From contig NC_080588.1 in the NCBI RefSeq assembly GCF_029962835.1, positions 12,480,001-12,544,000 of the forward strand: a DNA stretch of 64,000 bases. The letters run 5' to 3'. A program made the position numbers and the translations under genes. This DNA comes from Magnolia sinica (Eukaryota > Streptophyta > Magnoliopsida > Magnoliales > Magnoliaceae). Shown here piece by piece: positions 11,800 through 23,945 of this stretch; position 1 is the first letter of the stretch, and each line of letters starts with the position of its first letter. The notes beneath the pieces were generated by a model, which saw nothing but the letters and a program-made list of their open reading frames with translations, searched no databases and was not told where the DNA came from.

Positions 11800-13118
11800 G
11801 GACTCCCTATTGAATTGAAATGTAGCTATTAGCTCAATATAGAGGAAATGACTCAATTGTGGTTACCACCCTAAACACTCATATAAAATTGCATCTCAAA
11901 GACCATAATAGGGTTTGATCGCTGACCTTCAACATTATCAATGAAGATAATCCAAAATAATGGATTTTTCATCATGGTACTGTACTAAGATTTTGCCAAC
12001 TCCCTTATTTCCTTCCATAACTGATCATATGACAAATGGATGACTATTACATAACTATTTTTTAATACCATTTGAATGTGGACCATATGCAACTCTGGTG
12101 AATTCCATGACAATTCCATTCACTCCCTTATTGAGAAGTGAAGGGAAGTGACCATGAAATGCATGAGAATGACCGTGAAGCGTTACTCGAACTCTTGAAG
12201 GATAGCTCTGTCATAGATAAGCTCAGGTTCGACAATCTCACTGCTTCTAGTGGCTGAGACTGTGTTTGGATGCACAATTATACTGAACTGTAGACATTCA
12301 GTTTCATAAAGCAGAAGTACCGGTTCTAATGATGTTTCTTGGCATTCACAATATGGAAGTTGTCCTCAAACCACAGGAAGTTTGAAATTGCAATTTAGAT
12401 CTTGGCATGAACTCACATTGACACCACTTGCATGCAGCACAATCCGGCCCAATATCAACCCCTAGTTTGACTGTTGCATGCATCTCCCAAAGCGTGAGCA
12501 CACAAAGTAGGGTCATCAATGACTAGCAACCATGAAAGTCACAGATTGATGCTACCTTCTTTACTTCAACTTGAAAGTAACACATTTGCAAGAGACAAAA
12601 AGTCACCTCCAAACGCATAAACAATATAATTATGATCAAATGGTAAGAAAAATCTCAAGAATCTGTCACAACTTACATTTCAAATGCATAATATGCTTTA
12701 TGTTACATTCATGGAAAAAGGTCATTGGGATGAGGAATGATAAAATCAGCTCGTTTTTTACTTGCTAAATCTTTGCCTTATGAAGAGACATCATAAGGGT
12801 CTTAAATTAAAGGGCATTTAGAAAATATGGCCGTATGTCTATATCTCTAAAAATAGGGCTCAACTCTTACAATAATTCGCGATCATTTTGAAATGTTGGT
12901 GACTCATGTCATCACAATTGGGACTCGGATTTGGCCTTTGACATGGGTTGCTTCATGGATGGTCCAGATCTCTAAAATTGCAGCAATTGAGCAATTCTAA
13001 CCATCTAATTAATGGTGATCAAATGGTGGTTACAAGTAAAATAATAAATGGTCCATATTCTGAGGGCAAGATCCGATGGTAAATATCATATTCTTAATGT
13101 ACTTATAGGCTGTGCTCA
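11800..13118. other. Gene-free stretch before copia element
   Basis: No supported gene. It holds a short inverted relic of the 21-bp minisatellite (12138-12180: AGTGAAGGGAAGTGACCATG then AAATGCATG), a MITE-like start phrase near 12256 (GTGTTTGGATGCACAATT), and one copy of a 120-bp repeat at 12524-12640. Confidence 0.55.
12524..12640 (+). repeat. 120-bp dispersed direct repeat, copy 1
   Basis: Starts GACTAGCAACCATGAAAGT and runs through GATGCTACCTTCTTTACTTC to ATAATTATGAT. A copy with only a handful of differences lies in the same orientation at 24577-24690. Confidence 0.85.
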
Positions 13119-14305
13119 TGAAAAGGCCAAGCTATATGTCCTAGAGGGGGGGTGAATAGGACAATGCCAAATAAAAACTTATAACAGCGGAATAATAAAG
13201 AAAATGATAGCCAAATTAAATAACAATGCAGGAAAGTAAAACAACCTCAAAATTCAGATCTTGAGAGGTTGATACAAACGTTATTCTAAGGACAACCTTA
13301 CACCAAAAACAGAGTTTATGGTAGGACAACCTTATTTCTAGAAAGGTCTTTGTATCAAGTCTCAAATCGAAGAGGAATATAGAATTAAATATAAACTGAA
13401 ATGAAATAACTTGTAATTAAAAATGTATTGTTCTAGGGATAGCCATACACCATAAAAATGGCAGGGCAACCTTGCTGGAACAACTTTCAAATGAAATTGA
13501 AAAACAAGCTTATAAAGGAATAGCAGAAAGTAAATTCTAAGCTATTACAACATTCTCACAAAGCTTGAAATAATTACAACATTCACCACCATACATACAT
13601 CCCACAAAAATTTATTAAAAGATTAAAAGAATAAATCAATCAACCACAACTCAAAGGTTTATAGTGGTTCGCCTGTGTGTTCACCAACTGTTATACAACA
13701 GCCACACAAAAAGCTACTCCACTCCTAATATCCTCACACAGGGGATATTAGCGTTCACTAAAAATAGGTTTTCCTAGGTTCACCCAAAACCCTTACAATT
13801 GTGTCTTTGTATGTGGGCTTACACAATTAAAAAAAACCCCACTTCTAAGTTTTCCTGGCTTTCCTCAGATAACCAAAATAACAAGATTTTTCTGGCAAAT
13901 CTTGAAAGAAACCAAAATAATAGAAAGGAATTTACAATATGTGAAATACCTAAAAATCTCCTTCGTTGTAGCAGCCCGGTAGAACCAAATCAAAGTAGAT
14001 GATTGAATGTCCAAGTTCAATGTCCAGTACTCGATTACAATGGTTCTAGTTCTAATAGATTTTAAATTAAACCAAATAGGGCTTGCCTTAATTGATTTTG
14101 ATTCCAAAGAAAGGGAATAATAATTCCTCTTTATCAAATCAGATTGGAATATAAGAAACAAAATCAATTAAAATAAAGCTAAGGAAAGAGAATATTAAAT
14201 AAGCACACTTAGCTTAGATGGAGCACAGAATTATCTCTCAGAAGCTCGACAAAGATTGGCGTGAATACTTTAATTAAATCGATGATTTCTTCTGAGATTC
14301 GTGCA

Positions 14306-14315
14306 CTATTTATAG
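14306..14315 (-). promoter_or_regulatory. TATA box in copia LTR
   Basis: Minus-strand CTATAAATAG. The same sequence occurs at 42417-42426 in the related solo LTR, each time next to the CGACTGGTCG array. Confidence 0.65.
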
Positions 14316-14331
14316 GTGAGAAGATCGGGTC

Positions 14332-14675
14332 TTCGACTAGTCTAGAGTGCTCTTCGACTAGTCGAAGCAGTAACAGATATTTGAAAAATCCGGCGGGATA
14401 TGCTCTGACCGTTTTACGACTGGTCGTAGCTTTCCTACGACTGGTCGTAGGTTTCCTTCAAAGGTTCGCTGGACTTCGAGTCGTAGATTGTACGACTGGT
14501 CGAAGATCAGTCGACACTGTTCCTACGACTGGTCAAACAGATTCCAGGACTAGTCGAAGGCTAACAGATTTTATCCAGAATTTGTAACAAACTTACGACT
14601 GGTCGAGGAATATCTTAGACTGGTCGAAGCAAGTCTAGGACTAGTCGAAGAAGGCCTAGGACTAGTCGAAGAACA
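14332..14675. promoter_or_regulatory. Array of CGACTAGTCG/CGACTGGTCG motifs in U3
   Basis: About eleven copies of a near-palindromic motif, among them a perfect 16-bp palindrome CTTCGACTAGTCGAAG at 14352-14367 and several ACGACTGGTCGTAG. They lie immediately upstream (minus-strand sense) of the TATA box. Repeated palindromes are known in Sirevirus LTRs; the function as protein binding sites is inference. Two further ACGACTGGTCGT copies lie at 16244-16278 in the extra ORF region. Confidence 0.7.
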
Positions 14676-14864
14676 GACCAATCACATGTAAAATAACATT
14701 CGGCTTATGTATCCGAAATGACCTACTTCTAAGGTCAACCTATGGTCAATCAAACCTCAATCATGAAGTATGGACATTGAAGCATTAGGAACAAGTGACC
14801 TTGAAGTATCAGTCTTGAAGTCTTGATGTAGTTGAACTCTTCATGTAACTTAAACTTGAAAGTG

Positions 14865-15070
14865 GCTTGAGTTTCAGCTTGAGTCTTGAGTTCAGCTAGA
14901 CTTTCAACTTGAGTCTTGAGATCAGCTTGAGTTTCAGCTTGAGTCTTGAGATCAGCTTGAGTCTTGCCTTGTACTTTCTTTTCAGCTTGAGTCTTGTTTT
15001 GTGAGCAGTTCTTGCATTCAAGAGTCTTGTCTTGTGAGCAGTTCTTTTATTCAAGATCTTGAGTCTTGTA
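14865..15070 (-). repeat. CTTGAGTCTTGAG tandem repeat in LTR
   Basis: A run of imperfect repeats of AGCTTGAGTCTTGAG and related phrases inside the 3' LTR. The solo LTR has only scattered CTTGAAGT-like remnants at the matching place (42830-43020). Confidence 0.7.
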
Positions 15071-15223
15071 CTTGAGAGCTTTGCTTGTTGTGAGCTTAGC
15101 TTGTTAATGAATGTTGATCCTTGAGAAAGCTTCACTTATGCAAGTTATATATAACAGAGTATAATAGTGATTTTGGCACTACAAATTTGACAACAAAGAG
15201 GGATAGAAACTATAGCACTTACA

Positions 15224-15240
15224 ATCTCCCCCTTTGTCAA
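15224..15240 (-). other. Polypurine tract of copia element
   Basis: Minus strand TTGACAAAGGGGGAGAT ends exactly where the LTR begins with TGTAAG. This is the usual plus-strand priming site in this copia lineage. Confidence 0.85.
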
Positions 15241-15687
15241 ATTAGTGACAAAACATAAACAAAAGTAAAACAACTGGTTAACACCTGCAAATCAATATTC
15301 AATATTCAACATTCAACCAGTTTCAACATTCAACCATAATCATTCAACAAGATCAAACATAAATTCAAGATCAAACATATATTCCCCCTAACTCCCTCTG
15401 GGTAACATAACCACTGCTACCTACTCCCCTCACAATCACAGTAAGAACAAACCATTCTCCCCCCTTTTGTCACAATATGATAAAGGAGAACTAAATAAAG
15501 GAATGAGAGTAAACATGAGGAGGAAATAGAGTATAGCAAAAGAGTCATAGAGATACGTAAGATAGCATCACATATATTCAGCATAAATATTACATTAAGA
15601 ACAAATATCCAGCATAAAATCCAACTCAAACTCAATCAAACAAGAGCAAAGAAATAAAGTTATTACAACCCAAAAGTCTCATAGAAA

Positions 15688-16365
15688 TTAGTCAGAACTA
15701 GAACTTGAAGATGGAGCAGGAATAGAAGGATCAAGTTGGTGCATGCCTTTGTTCAAGCGCCTAAGATATTTGCGCATATACTTGAATTGCAAATCATGAG
15801 CAACAGACATGTTTTCCAACTTAACATTTATATCCTCAACTCTACCTTCTAATGCACTCAGACGTGCATCAACATCAGATGGTACAAAATCTGGATCATT
15901 AGCTGAGTCAGAATCCAGTTCCTCAAAAATGTCATCCATATTAATATCAACACCAGCTTCTTCAGGACCACCACCACCACCACTACCTTGTTCAGGAAGC
16001 AGATCCAACTTCATCTTATTAATATTTGTATTGTTGAAGATCAGATGATGGATAGGTGCTTCATCAACAGGCATATCGACTAACATATGAGTAGCCAATA
16101 CAGTCATAAAATATGCAAAAGGAATGTCACTATGACCAGGATTGAGTCGAAATTGAATAATGAAATGACAGATTAAGGATGGCAAACAAATCTGAGTACC
16201 ATTTGAGATAGCATGGATACCATTTGAAGTGAAACCCGTGCTCCACGACTGGTCGTGTATACTCACGACTGGTCGTAAAAACCCCAAAAATTCAATTTTC
16301 TTGCAATTTTTACAAAAATTGAAATACAATCTAGCAAATATATACAATATTATACAAGAAGGCAT
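15688..16365 (-). pseudogene. Extra 3' ORF of Sirevirus-like element
   Basis: An open frame of 225 codons between RNase H and the PPT. Its middle contains ICLPSLICHFIIQFRL and IFNNTNINKMKLDL, resembling the C-terminal part of putative plant transposon proteins. The second half is acidic (residues about 130-170), then a coiled coil (LSALEGRVEDINVKLENM) and a Ser-rich tail. Sireviruses often carry an extra ORF here, sometimes called env-like; I see no convincing signal peptide or fusion motif, so an envelope role is not supported. The first 50 residues or so overlap sequence with the LTR-like ACGACTGGTCGT motif and may not be coding. Function unknown. Confidence 0.55.
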
Positions 16366-16401
16366 AAATTATCAATTTAAAATGCATATGCCAAGATCAA
16401 A

Positions 16402-17860
16402 TTACATCTTTTTGAACCTGCTTTTATCAAGAGGTTTTGTGAAAATATCAGCACGTTGATCTTCAGTAGGAATATATTCTAGAGATATAACATTTTCTTC
16501 TACTAATTCCCTTATATAATGAAATCTAATGTCAATGTGCTTAGTACGAGAATGCTGAATAGGATTTTTTGAAATATTTATCGCACTGGAATTATCACAA
16601 TGTAATAACATAGAATCCTGTTTAATTCCATAATCACTTAGCATTCGTTACATCCAAACAAGTTGTGTACATGCATTACCAGTTGCGATATACTCAGCTT
16701 CAGTTGTTGAAAGTGATATAGAATTTTGTTTCTTACTAAACTAGGAAACTAGATAATTTTCAATGTAAAAACAACTACCACTGGTTGATTTTCTATCATC
16801 TAGATTGCCAGCCAGCATCCGAGTACCCAACTAATTGGACATTGGTTTCATGAGGATACCAGAGACCAAGATTTACAAAATTGCGACATATCTAATAATT
16901 CGCTTGACAAAGAATCAAGTGAGATTCTTTTGGATCGATTGATATCTTGCGCAAATACCAACACTTAGAGAAATATCAGTCTACTAGCAATTAAATATAA
17001 CAAACTACCAATCATACTCGATAAAGTATTGAGTCAACATTTTTACCATTAGAGTCTTTTGATAGTTTCGGGTAGTACTCATAGGAGTATCAAAATTTTG
17101 CCATTTTCAAATCCAAATCTCTTGATTAGGTTTAAGGCATACTTAGATTGAGAAATGAATATTCCTTCAGTTGTTGCTTTACTTGCAATCCAAGGAAATA
17201 AGTCAATTCCCCAACCATGCTCATTTCAATCTGTGATTTCATCAAATCTGCAAACTCAGTAGTCAAGTCGTACAAGTTGATCCATAAATGATATCATCAA
17301 CATAAATCCGTACCATTAAGATATGATCATTATGTTTCTTAACAAACAGAGTTTTATCAACAGATCCCATTTGAAAATTATGACTTAAAAGAAATTTTGT
17401 TAGTTTCTCATACCATGCCCTAGGTGCTTGTTTTAATCCATAAAGTGCCTTTTAAGCCGATATACATGATCAGTATTTTTGGAATCTTTAAAACCCATTG
17501 GCTATTCAACATAGACTTCTTCATGTAAATTGCCATTTAGAAAAGCACTTTTCACATCCATCCGATAGATCTTTATCTTTCTAAAACATGCAATGGATAA
17601 AAATAGTCTGATAGATTCAAGACGTGCTACTGGTGCAAAGGTTTTATCGAAATCAATCCCTTCAATTTGAGTATAACCTTGTACCACCAGTCTAGCCTTG
17701 TTTCTAATTATATTTACACATTCATCGACTTATTTTTGAAAATCCATTTTGTTCCAATGATGTGTTTATCTTTAGGTCTTGGTACGAGATACCAAACATC
17801 ATTTCTTACGAATTGGTTGAGTTCATCTTGCATCGCAACAATCCGGTTCTTCAGCGAGAG
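16402..17860 (-). pseudogene. Copia reverse transcriptase and RNase H, decayed
   Basis: Landmarks in order on the minus strand are GTKW-like sequence near 17750, [19 protein letters not shown] and [18 protein letters not shown] (17502-17687), ALYGLKQAPRAWYEKL near 17400-17440, the catalytic YVDD at about 17290-17305, and RNase H ending with HCDNSSAINISKNPIQHSRT and DIRFHYIRELVEE (16402-16644). These are standard copia reverse transcriptase and RNase H signatures. The domain is broken by several frameshifts and stops, with only two segments over 60 codons open, so it is inactive. Confidence 0.85.
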
Positions 17861-17928
17861 CTTCTTTTACGTTAGATGGTTCAATTTGGGATGTAAAACA
17901 TACATAATTACATATATCCTCAAGTTGT

Positions 17929-18426
17929 CTACGGGTGCGAACACCGGTGAGAGGGTTTCAAAGAATTTGTGTGGTTGGAAGTCCTTAACTCAGAATCAGT
18001 CTGATTCGATGAAGTATTGGGTTTATCAATGATTAGTACTTCATCATTATCTGAATTAGAGATTGGTGTGTTTAAGTGATCATCAATGACAACATTAATG
18101 GATTCTTGAATCACACCAGTCCTTTTGTTCAGAACTCTATAAGCTCGACTGTTTAAAGAGTATCCTAGAAAAATACCTTCATCACTCTTCGTATCGAACT
18201 TTCCCAAATTTTCACGATCACGTAAAATATAACACTTGCTGCCAAAAACTCGAAAGTATTTAACAGTAGGCTTTTTATTGAACCACAATTCGTAAGCCGT
18301 TTTATTATTATCTTTTCTAGTGTAGACTCGGTTAATAATATAGCAAGCTGTGTAAACTGCTTCAGCCCAAAGATTTTTAGAGAGCTTCATGTTATTCAAC
18401 ATGACGTTAGCCATTTCTTGAAGCAC
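17929..18426 (-). pseudogene. Copia integrase C-terminal part
   Basis: This frame continues the integrase directly after an in-frame TAA that replaces the Gln before QNG-I-VERKNR; the catalytic Glu lies in that VERKNR motif. It then has LWAEAVYTACYIINRV, KPTVKYFRVFGSKCYI and EGIFLGYSLNSRAYRV, all typical of copia integrase. The frame ends at 17929 before the reverse transcriptase region. A single nonsense mutation separates it from the upstream frame. Confidence 0.85.
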
Positions 18427-18456
18427 CCTATTCTTTCTTTCTACAATTCCATTTTG

Positions 18457-19851
18457 TTATGGATTTTTGGGAGCAGAGAATTCATGTAATATTCCTTGGT
18501 CGGTACAGAACTTCTCAAAATTTCTATTCTCAAATTCAGATCCATGATCACTACGAATTTTACTGATTTGAGAGGATTTTTCAGTTTGAATCCTTTTGAG
18601 AACTTTTCTTACTTCTTCAAGGGTTTCAGATTTATCCCTTAAGAAGACTACCCAAGTGAATCTGGTAAAGTCATCAACTATTACCAAGATGTACTTTTTA
18701 CCACCACGACTTTCCGTTCTGGTAGATCCTATCAGGTCCATGTGGAGAAGTTCGAGTGGTCTAGATGTGGTATTTGAATTCACCTTTTTGTGTGAATTCC
18801 TTGTTTGTTTGCCTATCTGGCACTTACCACATATTTTATCTAATTTCTGTAGTTTGAGTAAACCTCTTACAAGTTCTCGTTTGCTCAATCGATATAGATT
18901 TCGATAATGTACATGTCCAAGACGTTTGTGCCATAAGTCGGTCTCGTCTGTATGGACCATGTAACATGTTTGATTAGATGAGCTGGATTCACTAATAATA
19001 TAACAATTTTCAGACGTTCTACGTCCAGTTAATATTACAGAACCCTTATTGTTTAGTATTTCACAGCTTTGATTAGAAAACTGAACATTATGATTATTAT
19101 CACATATTTGTGATATACTAAGCAAGTTGTGCTTTAGGCCTTCAACGTATAAAACATTTTTAAACACCGGAAGATTAAAAAGTTGAACCGTACCTTGGCC
19201 TATAATCTTGCAGTTGCTACCATCACCAAATGTGACTGAACCATCAATCATATCTTTCAGATCGGTGAATAAGGCTTTGTCACCTGTCATATGCCTGGAG
19301 CATCCACTGTCTAGGTACCACTTTGAATGACTTGTTGCTTTGAAAGCAGTGTGAGCAACCAAGCAGGTGACTTTAGGAACCCATTTCATAACTGTTTTGG
19401 GTTTAGGAACATAGTTGGTCATCTTTTGTGTATACTTGTAGGAATGACCTATAAAGTTAGATTTTAATAGCTCCTTGAGTAAATCAACTATCTTTTCAGC
19501 TAGTGGATTTCGATTCTGATTAAAGTTGACATGGCTGTTTCTAGGTTTTTGAAAAGTTTTTGAATTTTTAGAAAAATCTTGATAAGTACTTTTCCCTTTT
19601 GAGTTTGAGGACTCTCCTTTAACAAACATAGGAGGAGTATACTTTTGTTTGGGAGGTAGATTTTTATCATAGCCCAACCCAGATCGATCGCCACATTTTC
19701 TTGATCCGGATAAAAGTTTTTCTAATTTTGGATCACCTTGGGCATATTTCCATGTGTCCTTTAAACTCAGAAGAGAAGATACTTCAGTTTTAAGTTTCTC
19801 AATTTCAGATTTTAAATCAACAATTAGGGAGTTTTGAATTCCAAATCGCAT
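18457..19851 (-). pseudogene. Copia gag C-terminus, protease and integrase N-terminus
   Basis: Open for 464 codons. Residues about 1-150 are the tail of gag: a short coiled coil then a Lys/Ser/Asn-rich part; I could not find an intact CCHC zinc knuckle. The aspartic protease follows with WYLDSGCSRHMTG near residue 178. The pre-integrase zinc-binding region has WHKRLGHVHYRNLY and CGKCQIGKQ (HHCC). The integrase core shows HMDLIGS with the first Asp, VDDFTRFTWVVF, and SDHGSEFENRNF with the second Asp. The frame stops at the TAA just before the third catalytic residue. The polyprotein would normally be cut by its own protease. Confidence 0.9.
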
Positions 19852-20030
19852 TTTGATTTTTCAAAACAATCTGAAATTTGTGATTTTTCTAAAACAAGTG
19901 AATCAAAACAATTTTTGAGTTTAGAAAACTTTTCTTTTTGAAGTTTAAGTTTGTCAGCAATTTTACAATCATCTGTATGAACTATGGTAGTCTTGCAGGG
20001 TACGAAGCTGAACTTCCTTGACAATGCCAT
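19824..20030 (-). pseudogene. Copia gag coiled-coil fragment
   Basis: 68 codons with LKLQKEKFSKLKNCFDSL and EKSQISDCFEKSKCDLEF, a coiled coil typical of the gag C-terminal half in this lineage, one frame off the main gag-pol frame. Everything upstream of gag is missing. Confidence 0.6.
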
Positions 20031-21699
20031 GGTTTTTTACTTCTATCTTTTTCTGTTTTTGGAACTACACTACCATAGAGTAAGGAATCAGAAGCTACAA
20101 CTTTGTAATGTAACTAATGTTTACAAATTCAATGGACAGATTGGATTACACAGCCAAGATAATAATTACAAGCACGTGATAGTAAGAAATCATAGAAGTT
20201 TTTATACTTATTTCAGATCTCCCGGAAGTGAAACTGCAGTGATTCGTGGAGATTTGAAGCTTTGGTGATGATTTGTTGAGTTCCAGCTAGCTGTAAAAGG
20301 GGTTTTGTGCAATGTTGGGGCTGTTTTTCCCCCTTTTTATTGGAATTGGTGGTATGTTATAGCATGGTGAGGAAGCAGTGAAGTGGTTTTCCCAAAGTTA
20401 ACAAAATAAGTGTTTTTAGAAATTTCTTGTCCAAAGAATTCCCTTTAAAACCATAAAAATTTTGACATTCCGTTTGGACCCGAGTCCCCATTCTGGTTTG
20501 GCCCTATTTCCTTGATGGGTCCAAAGGAATTTTCAAATTGTTTGTTGAATAAGTATAATAAAGGCTAAAAAAAACCAAAAACCCATATTCTTCTATTTAC
20601 AATGACCATAAAGGAAAATATAATGATAATAACAAAAGCTCCAAGATGACTTTATGTGTCTCCCGTGACAAATAGCAGAAATCGTGCAAAGCGAAACTTA
20701 AGGGTTAAAGGTACAAATTTAATCAATTAGCAAATAGTAATCGGTTCTTTGAAAACCATTACATTGTCGTCGGCTATGAATTAAACATGTGATTCGGATA
20801 CCAAGGCCATCAAACAACCAACAAAATCCCATCCAATCCACTATAATCCGTTCAAATTTGCCATGGACGTGTTTGCACTCCAAACCAAATTGCCGCTCCA
20901 TCGCACGCAACAAGGTGGTGGAAAGCCCTTACGAAATTGAGTGGTATCGACTGGACCCATTTCAATGGTTAAATCGGCCTAACTTTTACCCTCCCTTGGG
21001 CGGGTAAGGTGACCCCCTTTTAACCAGCAATGGAAATGGCCTCATTTCTCGACCTATCATCCACTCGGTTTAACGTTAGACAACCTCTTGGACCAAAGGG
21101 TTTAAGAAATTTCACCCATGGACTCTATGCACCCCATTGAAATTTTGGGTTCCAACTAAACCCTAACTTTTCCTTCCCTGGCGGGTAGGTGCATTTCCAA
21201 TGCAGAACTGAAACCTTCCTCGTAGCAATCTGCCATGTGCGTAAGGGCAACTCCTTTGGGGTACCATAATAATCGCCAAAGGCATGTGTTAGATTTTTCT
21301 CTATCAACAACATATTTGTAGGGCATGGATCGTGGACATACTAAACATTTAATGAGATGATGATCCCCTTATATCAATTGGGCCTAAGGGCCTCCTACAA
21401 TCCTTTATTCGGAAAAGGTTTTAACATCTATTCAGGCCCCTGATGCCCTAGGGCCCAAATGGTCCGATATCTAAAATAAAAGAAGTAATTCTACAGCAAC
21501 CAATGGGGGCCAACATCTTGGGATAGCCCAATAAATAGATTCATGCAAATGAGGCCCAATGACTAGGGTCAAATTAAAAGAAGAATACCTAACAAACCCA
21601 GGGGGCCAAACATCTTTAACCCATTGATAATGGATTTAAAAATTGCCCCAAGGATGGCCCCCATAGAGAATATAGAGGCCCATGGCCTCATACAAGGGA

Positions 21700-22012
21700 A
21701 TCATACACGATGTAATGGGCCTCACGTACATCGTATTAGGCCTTACTTATAGCACAATGGCCACGTCCTATGGGCCTTGAATACATCACACTAGGCCTCG
21801 CTCATGGGCCTCGAATATATCATAATGGGCCTCGCTTATGGGCTTTGAATACATCACATTAGGTCTCACCCATGGGCTTCGAATATATCACAATGGGCCC
21901 TTGAATACATCATAATGGGCCTCGAATATATCACAATGGGCCTCGCCCATGGGCCTCGAATACATCACAATGGACCTCGCCCATGGGCCTCGAATACATC
22001 ACAATGGGCCGC
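21700..22012. repeat. 33-bp tandem repeat
   Basis: About ten imperfect copies of a 33-bp unit reading GGGCCTCGAATACATCACAA followed by TGGGCCTCGCCCAT. Best preserved at 21915-22010. Confidence 0.8.
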
Positions 22013-23141
22013 ATCAATGAGCCATATATTACAATAGGTGGACCTTGCACATGGACCTTTAATACATCAATGTGGGCATACAAAACATATACATCAACAG
22101 GGTCCACGTCCAGGGATGGACGACGTAGATATACAATACATACGTACAAGGTGGGCCACATGTGCCATCAAGTTAGGGCCCACCATAACATATATTCTCC
22201 ATCCAATCTAGTTATAAGGTCATAAAGACCTAGATTTAGAGGGAAAACAAATTTCATATAGGTCCAAAACTTCTGGGATCTAAAAAGGGTTTCAATGGTA
22301 GGCCTTCAACTCACCACTTTTTATTGCGGTGTGGTCCACTTGATACTGCCTCATTTATTTAGTCGCAGCCCTTAAGATAAGCTCACCCATTAGATGGATG
22401 GTGTGGATACCACAAATACATCAGGGGCCCCACTGAGCTTGCTGACATTACAGCAGCAACAACTGCATGCTGCGCGGGGCCCATAGAAGAACAGTTTGGA
22501 TAAACATTACATGGGCCCCATGTCCACGTGGAAGGGCTGGATGGTCTAGATTTACCCACCGTCCCACCACTGGACGATGGGATGAAACACATATATGTGA
22601 GGTGGGGCCTACTCAGCACCATCTACCAACTGGACGGTGCAGGCGTACATACATCCTAGTGAGGTCCACGTGGTGGCCTGCTAGAGATCAAAATCTACTT
22701 CAGTCCCTGGCCCATGGCTAGGGACAGATGGAGTGGATGATACGTATATATCATGTGGGTCCACGTGTGTGGCCCACCCATGACATATATATATATATAT
22801 AATCCAATATTATTTATTATATATATATTTGTTTACAAATCCAACATCCAGTGTCCAGGCCTAGATGGACGCTGGACGTACACATACATCATGGTGGGGT
22901 CCACTGTTCTCAAACAGTTGGATGGTTAGGATGTAAGGTGGGCCCCATGCGTACAGAATACATACATTTGAGGTGAGTCCACTCGTGTGGACCCACAAGC
23001 TTTAGAGAAAGCTGATGTTTGTGTTTACCTATGTCCAGCAACTGGACGGTGTCAATACAACAGCCATCTTGTTGTTGTAAGATGGATGGACGGCATTGAT
23101 AAGATCATGCATCAAGGTGGGCCACAAGCCATCACACGAAT

Positions 23142-23172
23142 AGAGAGAGAGAGAGAGTGAGAGAGAGAGATA
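23142..23172. repeat. (GA)n microsatellite
   Basis: GAGAGA run lying just below the point at which similarity to 28714-29666 starts. Confidence 0.85.
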
Positions 23173-23177
23173 TCGAC

Positions 23178-23945
23178 GATGATGGAGGGGCCCCGCCACT
23201 ATGGGCCCCTATTTGATACAAAGCATACATCGAAGTGGGTCCCACCATATGTGGGCCCTTAAATCACAAAAAATACATAAATAAATAAATAAATATAATA
23301 AAAATGTAGATCCAAGATCACCCACTGTAGATCTCCTCTTCCTTCTTCTGCCAATGCCATCTAGAGCTCTAAGGGGTGCGATTTAACGGTCGAGATGGAC
23401 TTTAGATGGTGGGATTCGGGGTAGGAAGGTGGGCCACACCTAGCTCTCTCATGGAGCTTGGACGATTCTCATGGTTGCTTGAGAGATGGGTTTGAGAAAT
23501 GAGAGAGAGAGAGAGAGAGGGTTGTAAGGAGAGAGAGGGATGGGTGATGGAGTGATGGGGAGTGATGGGTGTACTTGATGGGTGGAGAGAGAGAGAGTTA
23601 ACTTTAGGGGTTGCTTAGGGTGGGGTTCTGAGGTGATGTGTACTTGACATTTGATGGGATTGATGGGACATGATTTAAAATCACTCTTGGGTTTACAAAT
23701 GCGCGGCGTTTTTCCTCGAACTGAATGTGGGCTCACATCTTCTGACCTAGGTATCGGACTGGCGAGCGAGTCGCGGCGACGACACAGTCGCTAGGGTATA
23801 AGTCTCGGGTTGAGTCAACTCAGGTTGAGAGGGTGCAACTCAAAGTCACACACAAATGCCAATTACAGGTCACGGATCACCAAAATTCAACAGGGAGGAT
23901 CGTGGGAATCTACGGAATGGTACGGACTATGATACGGGTCTTACA
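23178..23945 (-). repeat. LTR start of a gypsy-type element (copy 1)
   Basis: On the minus strand it begins TGTAAGACCCGTATCATAG at 23945, a typical plant LTR start. It is alignable by eye with 28714-29666: both share CCTCGAACTGAATG, GGGTATAAGTCTCG and GATGATGGAGGG at the far end. The similarity stops at about 23178. Confidence 0.65.

Larger units (their letters stand above)
13119..15223 (-). repeat. 3' LTR of Sirevirus-like copia element
   Basis: The LTR begins TGTAAGTGC (minus strand, 15223 downward) directly after the PPT, and its plus-strand left end is TGAAAAGGCCAAGC at 13119. It shares a G-rich block (GGGGGGTGAATAGGACAATG near 13150), internal sequence, a TATA box and a palindromic array with the solo LTR at 41462-43122. 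It also holds a run of CTTGAGTCTTGAG-type repeats at about 14865-15070. Confidence 0.85.
13119..20030 (-). mobile_element. Ty1/copia retrotransposon, Sirevirus-like, 5'-truncated
   Basis: On the minus strand the order is partial gag, protease, integrase, reverse transcriptase and RNase H, an extra 3' ORF, PPT and 3' LTR. This pol order defines copia. The extra ORF between pol and PPT, the PPT next to a TGTAAG LTR start, and the integrase/protease sequence style suggest the Sirevirus (SIRE/Maximus) lineage. No 5' LTR or gag N-terminus was found above about 20030, so the upstream limit is a truncation. The far LTR end is TGAAAAGGCC at 13119, preceded by GCTCA, whose partner cannot be found because the other end is missing. 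Stops and frameshifts make it inactive. Confidence 0.85.
20031..23177. other. Gene-free repeat region, probably LTR body
   Basis: No supported coding region. 20031-20460 is unique-looking. From about 20460 the text is full of GGGCC and 'gtgggcccac' phrases. It joins a minus-strand LTR end at 23945 and may be the rest of that LTR, but I could not locate its other end. Confidence 0.5.

Noticed and set aside
15688..16365. Retroviral-type envelope gene
   Set aside because: No clear signal peptide, cleavage site or fusion peptide; an uncharacterised transposon-type protein fits better.
19984..20268. 94-codon forward frame at the truncated end of the copia element
   Set aside because: An acceptor-like TTGCAG precedes it, but it overlaps gag on the other strand and shows no recognisable domain.
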